The translations under genes were made by a program, and so were the position numbers. Shown here one piece after another: positions 8,518 through 17,545 of a DNA stretch of 17,633 bases. The stretch is from Eimeria necatrix (lineage: Eukaryota > Apicomplexa > Conoidasida > Eucoccidiorida > Eimeriidae). The stretch spans positions 55,249 to 72,881 of the forward strand of contig NW_013654947.1 of the NCBI RefSeq assembly GCF_000499385.1. The letters run 5' to 3'. Position 1 is the first letter of the stretch. Every line of letters starts with the position of its first letter. The notes under the pieces were generated by a model that was given only the letters and a program-made list of their open reading frames with translations, did no database searches and was not told where the DNA came from.

Positions 8518-8553
<36 letters not shown>
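8500..8553. repeat. (CTG)n to (CAG)n switch, hairpin-capable
   Basis: About six CTG units pass directly into about eleven CAG units, forming an inverted repeat with no loop sequence. It ends 4 nt downstream of the stop codon (8557-8559) of the minus-strand ORF. Confidence 0.9.
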
Positions 8554-8556
<3 letters not shown>

Positions 8557-8557
<1 letters not shown>

Positions 8558-9136
8558 CAGTTCGCAGTTTTCTCGTTTTCAGGCTGAGACAGCGACAGCA
8601 AATTGGCTCTCCAGGGCCCCAGCAAATAGTGCGCCCTGTACAGACACTCCGCTGAGGGAAAAGCGGAAACTTTTGTCTCAGTCTTTTTATTTAATTTCAT
8701 TTTTCTTTTTGCTGCTTCCTCTGCCCCCCTGCCCCTATCTACTCCGGCCTCTGCTCCCGCTGCTGTCTCTACATCTGCGCCCTGCCTGCCTGCATGCACC
8801 CCTGGGGGCCCCCCTGGGGGCCCCCCTAGAGGCCCCCCTAGGGGCCCCCCCGGGGGGCCCCCCTGGGGGCCCCCCTGGGGGCCCCCCGGGGGGCCCCCTG
8901 GGGGCCCCTCTGGGGGCCCCCCTGGGCCCTGGAAGAAGGCGTGGAGGATGGCCTCCTCTTTGGGCATGGGGCGCTTCGAAGCCAGCAAGCTGCGGGAAAG
9001 AACTTGCTGCTGCAGGTCAGCTTGCTGCAGCTGCTGCACCAGAGTCAAAAGACTTTCGACTTTTGCTGCTTCACTTTCTGCTTCTTCTCCCCAGAGGCCC
9101 CACACGTCGGCCTCGTCTTCGGGCGCCAGGGAGTCC

Positions 9137-9172
<36 letters not shown>

Positions 9173-9463
9173 CCCCCCTCCTCCACGGCCTGCAGCAGCT
9201 CCTCCACCAGCTGCGCCTCCGTGGGGGCCCCCTCGCCCGCCGCTGCTGCTGCTCCTGCTGCTGCTCCTGCTGCTGCTGCTGCTGCTGCTGCCCCGTGCCG
9301 CCGCAGCATGCGAAACTTCAGCAGCATTCTCTCATATGGCAGCAGCTGCCGCCCCAGCAAATATTCGCAGTCAGTTTCTGCTTCCAACAAACTGCTGTCA
9401 TCTTCGCTCCATTCGCTGCAGCCGCTGCAGCTGCTGCGCCCGCCCTTCTCCCCGTCGCTGCTG

Positions 9464-9499
<36 letters not shown>

Positions 9500-10224
9500 G
9501 CGGCGGCGGCCGCGGCGGCGTCAGTGGGGCCTTCCGCCTCCGCAGCACCAGCAGCAGCAGCAGCTGCTGCTGCTGCTGCAGCAGCTTCGAGCTGCTCCGC
9601 TGCTACAGGCTCTGCTGCACGCAGCTCCAAAGCCTCCCCACACGTTTGCTGCTCGTCAGCAGCAGCAGCAGCAGCAGCAGAGCTGTCAAGTACCCCCGAA
9701 GACAGCCCAGGGGCCCCTCCGTGGGGGCCCCCTGGACCCGAGACCCCCAGCAGCAGGCCCGGGGGCCCCCCTTGGGGGCCCCCCCCGTGGGGGGCCCCCG
9801 GCGCTGCGTCAGCAGCAGCAGATTGCGCCATTGGCAGAAGCAGATGGCCCAGAGACTGAAGTGCTGCTGCTGCTTCCAGGCCTCCCCTTGCTGCTGCTTG
9901 CTTCTGCTGCAGCAGATCTGCCATTTGCATGCGCTGCTGCGTCTGCAGCAGCTCCAAGGAAAGGGCCCGGGAGAGGCCCGTGAGGGCCTGCAGCAGGGCC
10001 CCGTGGCACTGCGCAGGAGCAGCAGCGCCCGCAGCAGCAGCAGCAGCAGCAGCAGCAGCGCATGCAGCTTCCGCCTGCTGCAGCAGCAGCTCCGTGGCTT
10101 GACGACGCCCCAGCCGCTGCTTCTTCAGACTCAGTTTGTCTCTCGAGAAGCAGCACAAACTCGCGCTGCGGGTTTTGCTGCGGAAGCGCTCAATCGCCTC
10201 AGACAGGTCTGCAGCAGCAGCCAC

Positions 10225-10266
<42 letters not shown>

Positions 10267-10541
10267 CTCTGGGGCGGCTGCCCCTGCCAGGGCGGCTGTT
10301 CTTGCATCCAGCGGGGAAAACGGAGACGCGGTGCCGCCGCAGGAAGCTGCTGCCGGTGTTGCTGCTGCTGCTGCTTCGGGCGTTGCTGCTGCTGCTGCAG
10401 CTGAAGGAGTTGCTGCTGCGTCTGCAGGAGTTGCTGCTGCAGCAGCTGGCCTGGGCGTCCTCGCAAGCGCCGCAGCCGCAGGCAAAGACGCTCTGCGTCG
10501 CAGCGGCCTCGTGCGCCTCAGCACGCGGCGCCAGGGGTCTG

Positions 10542-10588
<47 letters not shown>

Positions 10589-11048
10589 GGTGTTTGCTGC
10601 TGCTGGCGCTGCTGCGTTTGCTGCCGCTGCTGCTGCTGCTGCTTTGTCCCGTCTGCTGCGCTGCTGGGGCTGAACTCGGGGAGCGGCAGCAGCAAACTGG
10701 CGGGAATGCGTCTGCGCTGGGGCCCCTTGCTGCTCTCCTGCTGCTGCAGCAGCAGCAGCTGGAAAGAGCGCTCCTTGATGAGGGCCCCCTTGGCTTTTGT
10801 TGCAGACACGGAGCGGCTGAGGCGGCTTATGAGGGAACTCAGCTGCGCCTTTTGCTGCTCCAAACGCGCTAGGGTTTGCCTGCATGCAGCAGCAGCTTGC
10901 TGCTGCTTGCTGAAGGACAGCCGGCTGAAAAGTGCTGCCATTTCCCCCACCATTTGCTGCCGCTGCGCCCGCTCTGCAGCAGCAGCAGCAGCAGCAGCAG
11001 CAGCGCTGGGGGCCCCCCTGGCGCCCGCCAGCTGCTCCTCGCGGCGGC

Positions 11049-11099
<51 letters not shown>

Positions 11100-11381
11100 G
11101 CTTGGGGGGGGCTCGCCACTGCTTGAGGGAGTGGAAGGCCTCGTTTCTGCTGCGGAGGTCCGAACTCTTCTGCTGCCTCTGTCTCTGGTGAAAGGCGTCG
11201 AGAAAGCTGGCAGCAGCTGCTGCAGTGGAGCGGCAGCGCCGCAGCAAAATGTCATTTGCTGCTGCAGGCGACTGAGACGGCGGCGAGCTGTCTGCAGCAG
11301 CAAAGGGGGGCATCGAGGAAAGCCGCGCAACCCCCTGGGGCTGCCAGCACGGGGCGCCACACGCAGCAGCAGCAGCAGCAG

Positions 11382-11436
<55 letters not shown>

Positions 11437-11661
11437 TGCGCCGGGAGAAGCGCCTGGATCCCTCAAAAGAGCAGTTTCTGAGGCGCCCTCGCCCTGATCA
11501 CGAGCTGCTGCATGCGCTGCATGCGCTGCATGCGTTGCATGCGTTGCATGCGGCAGCTGGAGCGGCTTCGAGTCCTCCCCAGAGGCGAAATCGGCGAAGT
11601 TCAACATCGCCAGTTGGCCCTGAGAGGCCGCCGGAAGCCCCTGGGCGGCGCTCGTTGGCAT
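8557..11661 (-). CDS. Low-complexity protein of unknown function (long ORF)
   Basis: I do not recognise this protein. One frame stays open for over 3.2 kb on the minus strand. The open frame begins upstream at 11814 only through a TTG codon, so I start at the first in-frame ATG (11659-11661), giving 1034 aa. The next ATG (11605-11607) would give 1016 aa. Homopolymer runs are Ser, Ala and Gln only; poly-Leu or poly-Cys frames are avoided, as expected for the coding frame. Between the runs are non-repetitive helical stretches: a possible coiled coil near 10960-10800 (TLARLEQQKAQLSSLISRL), a basic segment near 10540 (WRRVLRRTRPLRRR), charged segments near 9400-9290 and 9140-8930 (including EDEADVWGLW), then a GGPP repeat (8802-8935) and a Lys-rich C-terminus. 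An upstream exon or an intron in the A-rich 3' part (about 8660-8740) cannot be excluded. Confidence 0.6.
8802..8935. repeat. GGGGGCCCCC tandem block (GGPP-coding)
   Basis: About a dozen palindromic decamer-like units encode Gly-Gly-Pro-Pro repeats near the C-terminus of the minus-strand ORF. Being self-complementary, the block reads similarly from either strand. Confidence 0.9.
11509..11551. repeat. Five TGCATGC sites in a 9-bp tandem repeat
   Basis: TGCATGC occurs at 11509, 11518, 11527, 11536 and 11545, an exact 9-bp period. In the minus-strand ORF the repeat codes for HATHATHAAHAAHAA near the N-terminus. TGCATGC is a well-known ApiAP2-type motif in apicomplexan promoters, so the site could also act as a regulatory cluster; that is inference. 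Confidence 0.85.
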
Positions 11662-12876
11662 TCCAGTGGACCAGAGACCAGTGGTCCTCGAGTTGAGGAA
11701 GAACTGCGGAAGTTCAAGTCCATTCAAGGCAGCGACGGACTTGTGCTGGCGGCCGCGGCGCGAGCTGCATGGCCGTTGCCCCCGCCTGGGAAGCCGCCGC
11801 AGGGAAAGCTCCAATTATTCAGTTTCCATGCAAAGAATTGGTCTCCGGCGCAGCCGCTGCAGCGCAAACGCCGCTCCTGCAGGGTTTGCATGCGCTGCGA
11901 CGACTGCGCCGGAGCGCCGTATTGCACGGGAAAGCGGGAGTTTTGGCGCGTTTTTTCGCGGCTGCAGCCGTTTAAACCACTTAATGTTGAAATTAAAGAG
12001 GTGAAGAAGCCTCCTGAGGGGAATGAAGCCGCGAATCGCGCGGGCTGTGTAGCCGCCGCGCCGCCTGGCAGCATCGGTCGAGGCGCGGCTGTGTCTATCG
12101 CAGCCCCTTCGCCCGTCGCTAAGTTTGGCTTCTTTTTATTGAAACGATTTGAAATAAACACTTGATGCAAATTTTGGCGCGCTGAAATCCGCGTAATAGC
12201 TCCAGATCACGCTGTACGCGCTGCGCTGATGACCCACTCAACCGCACAGCCATTCAAGAACCAGCCACGCAGTTGGTGCCCTCCGCCCGGCAGTCGTTTT
12301 ATTTTCCCTGAAATAATGACTTTTTTTGAATAATTGAATATGTTGCAGTTGCGAAATTTAGAAATTAAAGAGCCTTCTGGTTCACAACGACGCAGGGCTG
12401 CGCACCGGCAGAACCTGAACGCGGCCGGGCGCTTGGCGCTCGAGCTGTTGATTGCAGCCTTATTCGCCAAAATTTAGGGAATTTTAAGAACAAATATTCT
12501 TTTTGTCACCCAAAGGCCTCAACAGAAGCACTATTTTAGGGCTAGGTTGTTGAACTGAGCTGCTGCAGCGCGGGCTGCGTGCGCTGGAGGGGAAGCAGCA
12601 AAAGAAGCGCACTCAAAATTGAGCCAAGAGGCCACAGTGGGGGCTCAGTGAACAATTCTGTTTTGTTTTAAAATGCCAATTAGAATAAATCCCAACACTG
12701 AGTCCTCATTTCGAAAAAGACTTCAACATTAATTGCTAACAAAACAAATTCAAGTCTTTTTAAAACATGCGCTGTTTGCTGCTGCTCTCGTTCAACTTGC
12801 AACAGCTCTGCAAGTCCATTACAGGCATTCAGCTCCCTTGTGGCAGCCCACTGGACTGCATGTTAAAGTTGAATAT

Positions 12877-12877
12877 C

Positions 12878-12918
<41 letters not shown>
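12877..12918 (+). repeat. (CTG)n tract
   Basis: About 13-14 CTG units in otherwise A+T-moderate intergenic DNA. Confidence 0.95.
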
Positions 12919-13050
12919 AGCTGCTTTGATTCCTTATCGCTTCGCCTGAAAGCATATGAGCCAAAGCAGCTGCCTGAGGAAGCAGCAGAAGCAAGAAGCC
13001 CAGAAGAGCTGCTGCTGCGCTGTTTGGCTCTGCAGGCAGCAGCAGCAGCA

Positions 13051-13116
13051 AGCGCAGCTAGCTGCCCCACATGCAGCAGCAGCAAGCGCAGCTAGCTGCC
13101 CCACATGCAGCAGCAC
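13051..13116. repeat. 34-bp direct duplication
   Basis: Two adjacent, virtually identical copies of a 34-bp unit begin AGCGCAGCTAGCTGCCCCAC at 13051 and 13085. Their near-identity suggests a recent duplication. Confidence 0.9.
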
Positions 13117-13261
13117 TTTGCCTCTGCTGCAGCGCCGGCGCTGCAGCAAAATAGTAATTTACTTAGAAGGCTTTGGCCTTCACTTTTGGGAATTTAAAAG
13201 CCCTTAAAACAGGGAAAAGGGGCAGCCCTAATGGCTTATATCTGCAGCTTTTAAAGACCCT

Positions 13262-13262
<1 letters not shown>

Positions 13263-13307
<45 letters not shown>
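13263..13307 (+). repeat. (AGC)n tract
   Basis: About 15 uninterrupted AGC units in intergenic DNA. Confidence 0.95.
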
Positions 13308-13308
<1 letters not shown>

Positions 13309-13349
13309 AAGGCTTTCTATCTGTAGGCCATTTTCCTCAACTACGCACC

Positions 13350-13650
13350 TGGGGCCCCCGCTGCAGCCCGGGGGCCCCGCTGCCGCTAGAGTTGAACTTT
13401 GGGGCTTTTAAATGCATGCATGCATTTTAATATTTCATATTTGTGGCACTAAAAGGATTTAAATAAACTTTTACTCTCTGGGGGCCCTCGAAGCTGTTCT
13501 TAGGCCTTTTCTTCTCTAGGCGAGCTGAGCAGGGGGCCCCCGGGGGGCCCCCATAAGGGGCGTTGAGCTTTTTTCTTGATAGTTAAGCCTCCCCTAGGGG
13601 GCCCCCTTTGCTGGGGCCCCCAGGGGCCCCCAGGGGCCCCCAGGGGCCCC
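13350..13650. repeat. Intergenic GGGGGCCCC blocks
   Basis: Several clusters, the cleanest at 13613-13650 with about four AGGGGCCCCC units, match the coding GGPP blocks elsewhere in the window but lie between genes in short or absent frames. Confidence 0.85.
13410..13427. promoter_or_regulatory. TGCATGCA palindrome in A+T-rich context
   Basis: AAATGCATGCATGCATTT is a perfect 18-bp palindrome with overlapping TGCATGCA cores. This core is a documented ApiAP2 recognition class in apicomplexans. It lies in the divergent spacer about 1.75 kb from the minus-strand start and 1.95 kb from the plus-strand ORF. Regulatory use is inference. Confidence 0.45.
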
Positions 13651-13796
13651 CAAGTCCCAACTGTACCCTTTTTTCATAAGAGGGTTTCTTTTTCTGGGGG
13701 CCCAACTGTGGCCAAAAAGGGCTAATAGGGCTTTTGGGGGTTTGGGGGATTTGGGGGTTTAGAGAGGGTCTTTAGGGGAGTGGAAGGGACTCTGCA

Positions 13797-14005
13797 GCAG
13801 CTGCTGCGCTGCAGCAGCTCAGAGGCCAGCCTGCTGCTGCTGCTGCGCTGCAGCAGCTCAGGGGCCTGCTTGCTGCTGCTGCTAGGCTGCAACCGCTCAG
13901 AGGCTAGCTTGCTGCTGCTGCTGCGCTGCAACAGCTCAGAGGCCGGCTTGCTGCTGCTGCTGCGCTGCAGCAGCTCAGAGGCCAGCTTGCTGCTGCTGCT
14001 GCGGC
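13797..14005. repeat. 39-bp minisatellite, five copies
   Basis: The GCTCAG marker recurs at 13817, 13856, 13895, 13934 and 13973, an exact 39-bp period. Each unit is a CTG run, then CGCTGCAGCAGCTCAGAGGC. The period is a multiple of three, so one plus frame reads repeated LLLLLRCSSSEAS-like units in a 99-codon ORF (13780-14079). I regard this as non-coding for lack of any other support. Confidence 0.9.
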
Positions 14006-14354
14006 GATCGGGCGCTGCAGCGCTGCAGCGACTACGAGAGAACCCTTTTATTGCAGGAGCGGGGAATGGGAGGAACTAACAAGTCCGCAAGAGGAAAGTG
14101 CAACTTTAGGATAGTTTTTGTCTTTTTAATTTAAATTATTTCCGCGTTTTGCGGAGAAGAGAAGCCAGGCTGAGTGGCGGACAGCGAGCGAAGGCGCACA
14201 CGAACAAGGCGGAGGGGGGCCCTGCTTCGAGGGAGGTCTGCTGCTGCTGCGCGAATGTTGAAAAGAAACCTCTTCAGCTTTGAAAGAGTTGAAATAAATG
14301 AAATAAATGAAAAGGAGGCTGGCGGCGGCGTGTGGGCTGCGGGTCGAGGCGCTT

Positions 14355-14372
14355 GCGGTGTACGTACACCGC
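14355..14372. repeat. Intergenic GTGTACGTACAC palindrome, 18-bp perfect
   Basis: GCGGTGTACGTACACCGC is self-complementary over 18 bp. Related copies lie at 14712-14723 (GTGTACAGACAC) and 14944-14955 (CTGTACGTACAC). Confidence 0.9.
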
Positions 14373-14896
14373 AGAGCACCGCTGGACCGCCAGCAGTGTC
14401 CAGGCGGCGCATCGCGCCGGGAAAGCGAGCATTCTTTGGTGTAAATAGATTAATTTTGAATTAAACTTGTTTGAAGCATTAAATTGGAGTGAAAAGCCGG
14501 CCAAAAGAGGCCTCTTTTGAGCCAGGTCTTCCCCGGCCTCCCCTGAGCGATCGCGCCTGAGGTCGTCAGCGGCGCCTCGGTGGTCCTCTCTGTTCAGCTG
14601 CCTTTTCGAAAGCTTGCTCTTGTGTTTTGTTTCTTTTTGCTTTTGCACATATTTTTTGAACAGATCCATTTGTTTTAAACTGCAAATCGACGCCCCCTGC
14701 GCCTCTCCCGAGTGTACAGACACCTGCCGCCGGCGCCGCCACCGCGACAGCTCGCGAGAGACCTCCACTTCATTTTCTCCGCAGCCCGGGCTCGGCTGTC
14801 CAGACAGCTGCGTTCTTTCTCTGAGATTTCCCGGGGACCAACTCGCTGCGAAAAGGTCGCAAGGAAGCTGCTGCCCGCCGCTCGTCTGGGTCGGAA

Positions 14897-14898
<2 letters not shown>

Positions 14899-14938
<40 letters not shown>
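14899..14938 (+). repeat. (CAG)n tract
   Basis: About 13 CAG units, followed within 6 nt by a palindrome copy at 14944-14955. Confidence 0.95.
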
Positions 14939-14939
<1 letters not shown>

Positions 14940-15264
14940 CGCGCTGTACGTACACCCGACGCCTCGCCACCGCCTGCTGCTGCCTCCCCGTCTTCAGTTT
15001 TATTATCTCGGGAGGCCCCGGGGGCCTTTTCGCAGCTCTCAAACTGCTGCTGCTGCGGCCAGCTGCTGCGCAAGACCACCAGAGACAGCCAGCAGCAGCT
15101 GCTGCTGCTGCAGTGTCTCTTATCTCTTTTGCTGCTCCCCCCTGGCCCTGCTGCTTCCCCTCAGCCTCTCCAGCTTCATATCCAAATTCAATTCTTTCTT
15201 TAAAAGACCTTTTTGCTGCTCTCCCGCTTCTTCGCCGGGCCAGCCCTGCCTGACCACTGGTCCT

Positions 15265-15314
<50 letters not shown>

Positions 15315-15371
15315 GCAGCAGCAGCGGGGACCTGTACTTCTGCGGCAGCTGCAGCTGCCTCTGGAGGCCCC

Positions 15372-15552
15372 ATGATGAACAGCAACCAACGGGGCCCCTG
15401 GGGCCCTCCCGAGGGCCCCCAGGGTCTCTTAAGGGGCCCTCAGGGGGCCCCCGTCTTTCCCGGGTCTCTGAAGCAGCTGCAGCAGCTGCAGCAGCTGCAG
15501 CAGCTGCAGCAGCCAGTGGCGTTTCCTCAGCCCCACCTCGGCTCTCCCGCCT

Positions 15553-15602
<50 letters not shown>

Positions 15603-16063
15603 GCCATGGCAGCAGGCCAGTACCCTTTTTGCGCGTGGAGGGCCCCTGGGCAGCCAATCATGGTGCGAATGATCCCCAACCAGGGGGGCCCCCCTGCCCC
15701 CCCCATGGGCCCCCCAGTACCCTCTGGGGGCCCCCCTGGGGGCCCCCCTAGGGGCCCCCCTAGGGGCCCCCAGCAGTACGTTTGCCGGGTCGTGGGACAG
15801 GGGCCCCCCTTCCCCCTAAACCCTACGCAGCTGAGGCCCACAAGGGCACCGCAGGGGGCCCCCCATGGGGGGCCCCCCCTCCCTTCTGTGCAGCTGCTGG
15901 GGGGCCCCCAACAGCTCTCAAGGGGCCCCCAGGACTCGGGGGCCCACTTGGGGCCCCTGGGGGCCCCCCTCTTCTCCAGGGGCTTGCTGAACCCAGGGGG
16001 GCCCTCGGCGGGGGCCCCCAGGGGGCCCCTAGGGGCCCCGCAGCAGTTCCTCTTCAAGGGGGG

Positions 16064-16094
<31 letters not shown>

Positions 16095-16412
16095 ATGCTT
16101 TCCTCTGTTGCGCGCTTGCCCGTGAGGAGGGACCAGCAGCAGCAGCAGCAGCAGCACCAACAGCAGCAACAGCAGCAACAGCAAACGAGGCTCCAAGGGG
16201 CAAGCAGCACGCAGCATCCCATGTATAGTAAAATCCATTCTGCTGCTGAGCTCTACAATGCCCGACAAGGCCAGCAGCAGCAACAGCAACAGCAGCAACA
16301 ACAGCAGCAGCAGCAACAGCAGCAACACCACAGAAACATCCCGCCAGCTACGGTGATCTCAAACGAGCAGCAACGGTCCCTCGGTGAGTCTTTCTCAGCA
16401 GCAGCAACAAGC

Positions 16413-16462
<50 letters not shown>

Positions 16463-16596
16463 GCAGCAGCAGCAGCAGCAGCTGCAGGATCGCCGCTGCG
16501 CGTCCCAGCTGCTGCCTCACGTAGACAGCGACTTGGGCGACCGCTGCGGCGCCCCCGAAGTGCGGGCCATATCCGTGCCAACTGCTGCCTCTGCCT

Positions 16597-16641
<45 letters not shown>

Positions 16642-17503
16642 AGAGGCACGATCCCCCCATGCTCTGGCAGCCCCACGAGGAAATAGGGGGGGGGCCCCCC
16701 TGTTTCAGCAGGGGCTTGCCCTACCGCCCTTGCCAGGAGGCCTCTGCTGGGGCCCCCGCTGCAGTATTGCCTTTGGAGAGCTGTGGGGCCCCCCTGGGGG
16801 CCCCCCTGGGGGCCCCCCTGGGGGCCCCCCTGGGGCCCCTGGGGGCCCCCGGGGGCCCCTGGAGCCGCGCTTCCACGGGGTGGAGGCCCCCCAGGAGGGC
16901 CGAGAGGGGCCCCGGGGGCCCCGGGGCCCCTCAAGGGGCTGTAGTGAGGTCAGTGTCAGCGCATGCAGAGAGCCTCAGGGGCTCTTTGGGAGTGGGGGAG
17001 AGGGGCCCCCAGGGGGCCCCCCTGGGGGCCCCCCTGGGGCCCCCCCTGGGGCCCCTCCGGGGGTCCCTGAGGGCCCCCGTGGGGCCCCTGCTGGCCCACG
17101 AGGCCCACATCTTCAGCCCCAAAGGCCGGCAGCAGCCCCCTGTGCTGCCTGGGCTAAGCAGGGGCCCCGGGGGCCCCCTTGAGGAGGCAGAAGCAAAAAG
17201 AAACAAAAAGAAACAAAAAGGAAAAGACAGAGACTGCAGCGAAGAGGACTTGGAGACAGAGACGGGAGACGCGGAGACAGAGGAGCGTTCTCTGAGTGTG
17301 GAGACAGTTGAGAGCCGCAGCAGCAGCAGCAGCAGCAGCACGGAGGAGCCGAAGGAGCCGCAGCAGCAGCACTGCAGCAGCGACAGCAGCAGCAGCAGCC
17401 TGCTGCTGAGCCCCCGCCACGAAGCAGCAGAGCCCGCCGCCGAAGTCGAGCAGGAGAAGTACGTGAAGGTTTTGGTGCCCAAGTACGTCAGCTGGAAAGC
17501 CGC

Positions 17504-17545
<42 letters not shown>

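Larger units (their letters stand above)
6887..8556. other. Convergent intergenic region, repeat-filled
   Basis: This lies between the kinase stop (plus strand) and the stop of the minus-strand ORF. It contains telomere-like tracts (6949-6979, 8075-8129, 8176-8209), a palindrome pair (7027-7053), a 28-bp tandem repeat (7099-7190) and CAG/CTG-rich blocks at 7400-7990 and 8303-8357. ORFs of up to 232 codons exist on both strands through 7350-8070. They overlap each other and consist of CAG-derived runs, so I call none of them a gene. A 3' UTR for either neighbour is likely here, but its limits are not visible. Confidence 0.6.
11662..15371. other. Divergent intergenic region without a supported gene
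   Basis: This lies between the minus-strand ORF and the plus-strand ORF that starts at 15372, so it should hold both promoters. 11930-12780 and 14090-14710 are A+T-richer with GAAATAAA-like segments. The remainder holds CAG/CTG tracts (12877-12918, 13263-13307, 14899-14938, 15268-15315), a 34-bp duplication (13051-13116), GGGGGCCCC blocks (13350-13650), a 39-bp minisatellite (13797-14005) and three palindrome copies. ORFs of up to about 250 codons overlap on both strands (notably 14614-15375 plus and 14770-15657 minus) but consist largely of repeat translation. Undetected upstream exons of the plus-strand gene could lie in 14600-15370. Confidence 0.55.

Noticed and set aside
8673..10404. Plus-strand ORFs (436 and 487 codons) opposite the minus-strand gene
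   Set aside because: They are shorter than the 1.0-kb-codon minus frame and rich in poly-Cys/Leu, and lack the coherent non-repeat helical segments seen on the minus strand.
11662..11814. N-terminal extension of the minus-strand ORF to 11814
   Set aside because: The codon at 11814 is TTG, not a normal eukaryotic start; the first in-frame ATG is at 11661.
14614..15657. 253-codon plus ORF and 295-codon minus ORF
   Set aside because: Both depend on stop-free repeats. The plus one ends at 15375, overlapping the start of the longer ORF; it may contain an upstream exon but nothing shows a junction.
15527..16222. 231-codon minus-strand ORF with Cys and Gly-Pro runs
   Set aside because: The GGGGGCCCCC blocks are palindromic and open in every frame; the plus frame is far longer and contains coherent unique segments.
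16384..16487. Intron in the plus-strand gene starting at a consensus GTGAGT
   Set aside because: Removing it to the nearest good acceptor (CTGCAG at 16487) takes out 104 nt and breaks the frame, whereas the unspliced frame remains open.
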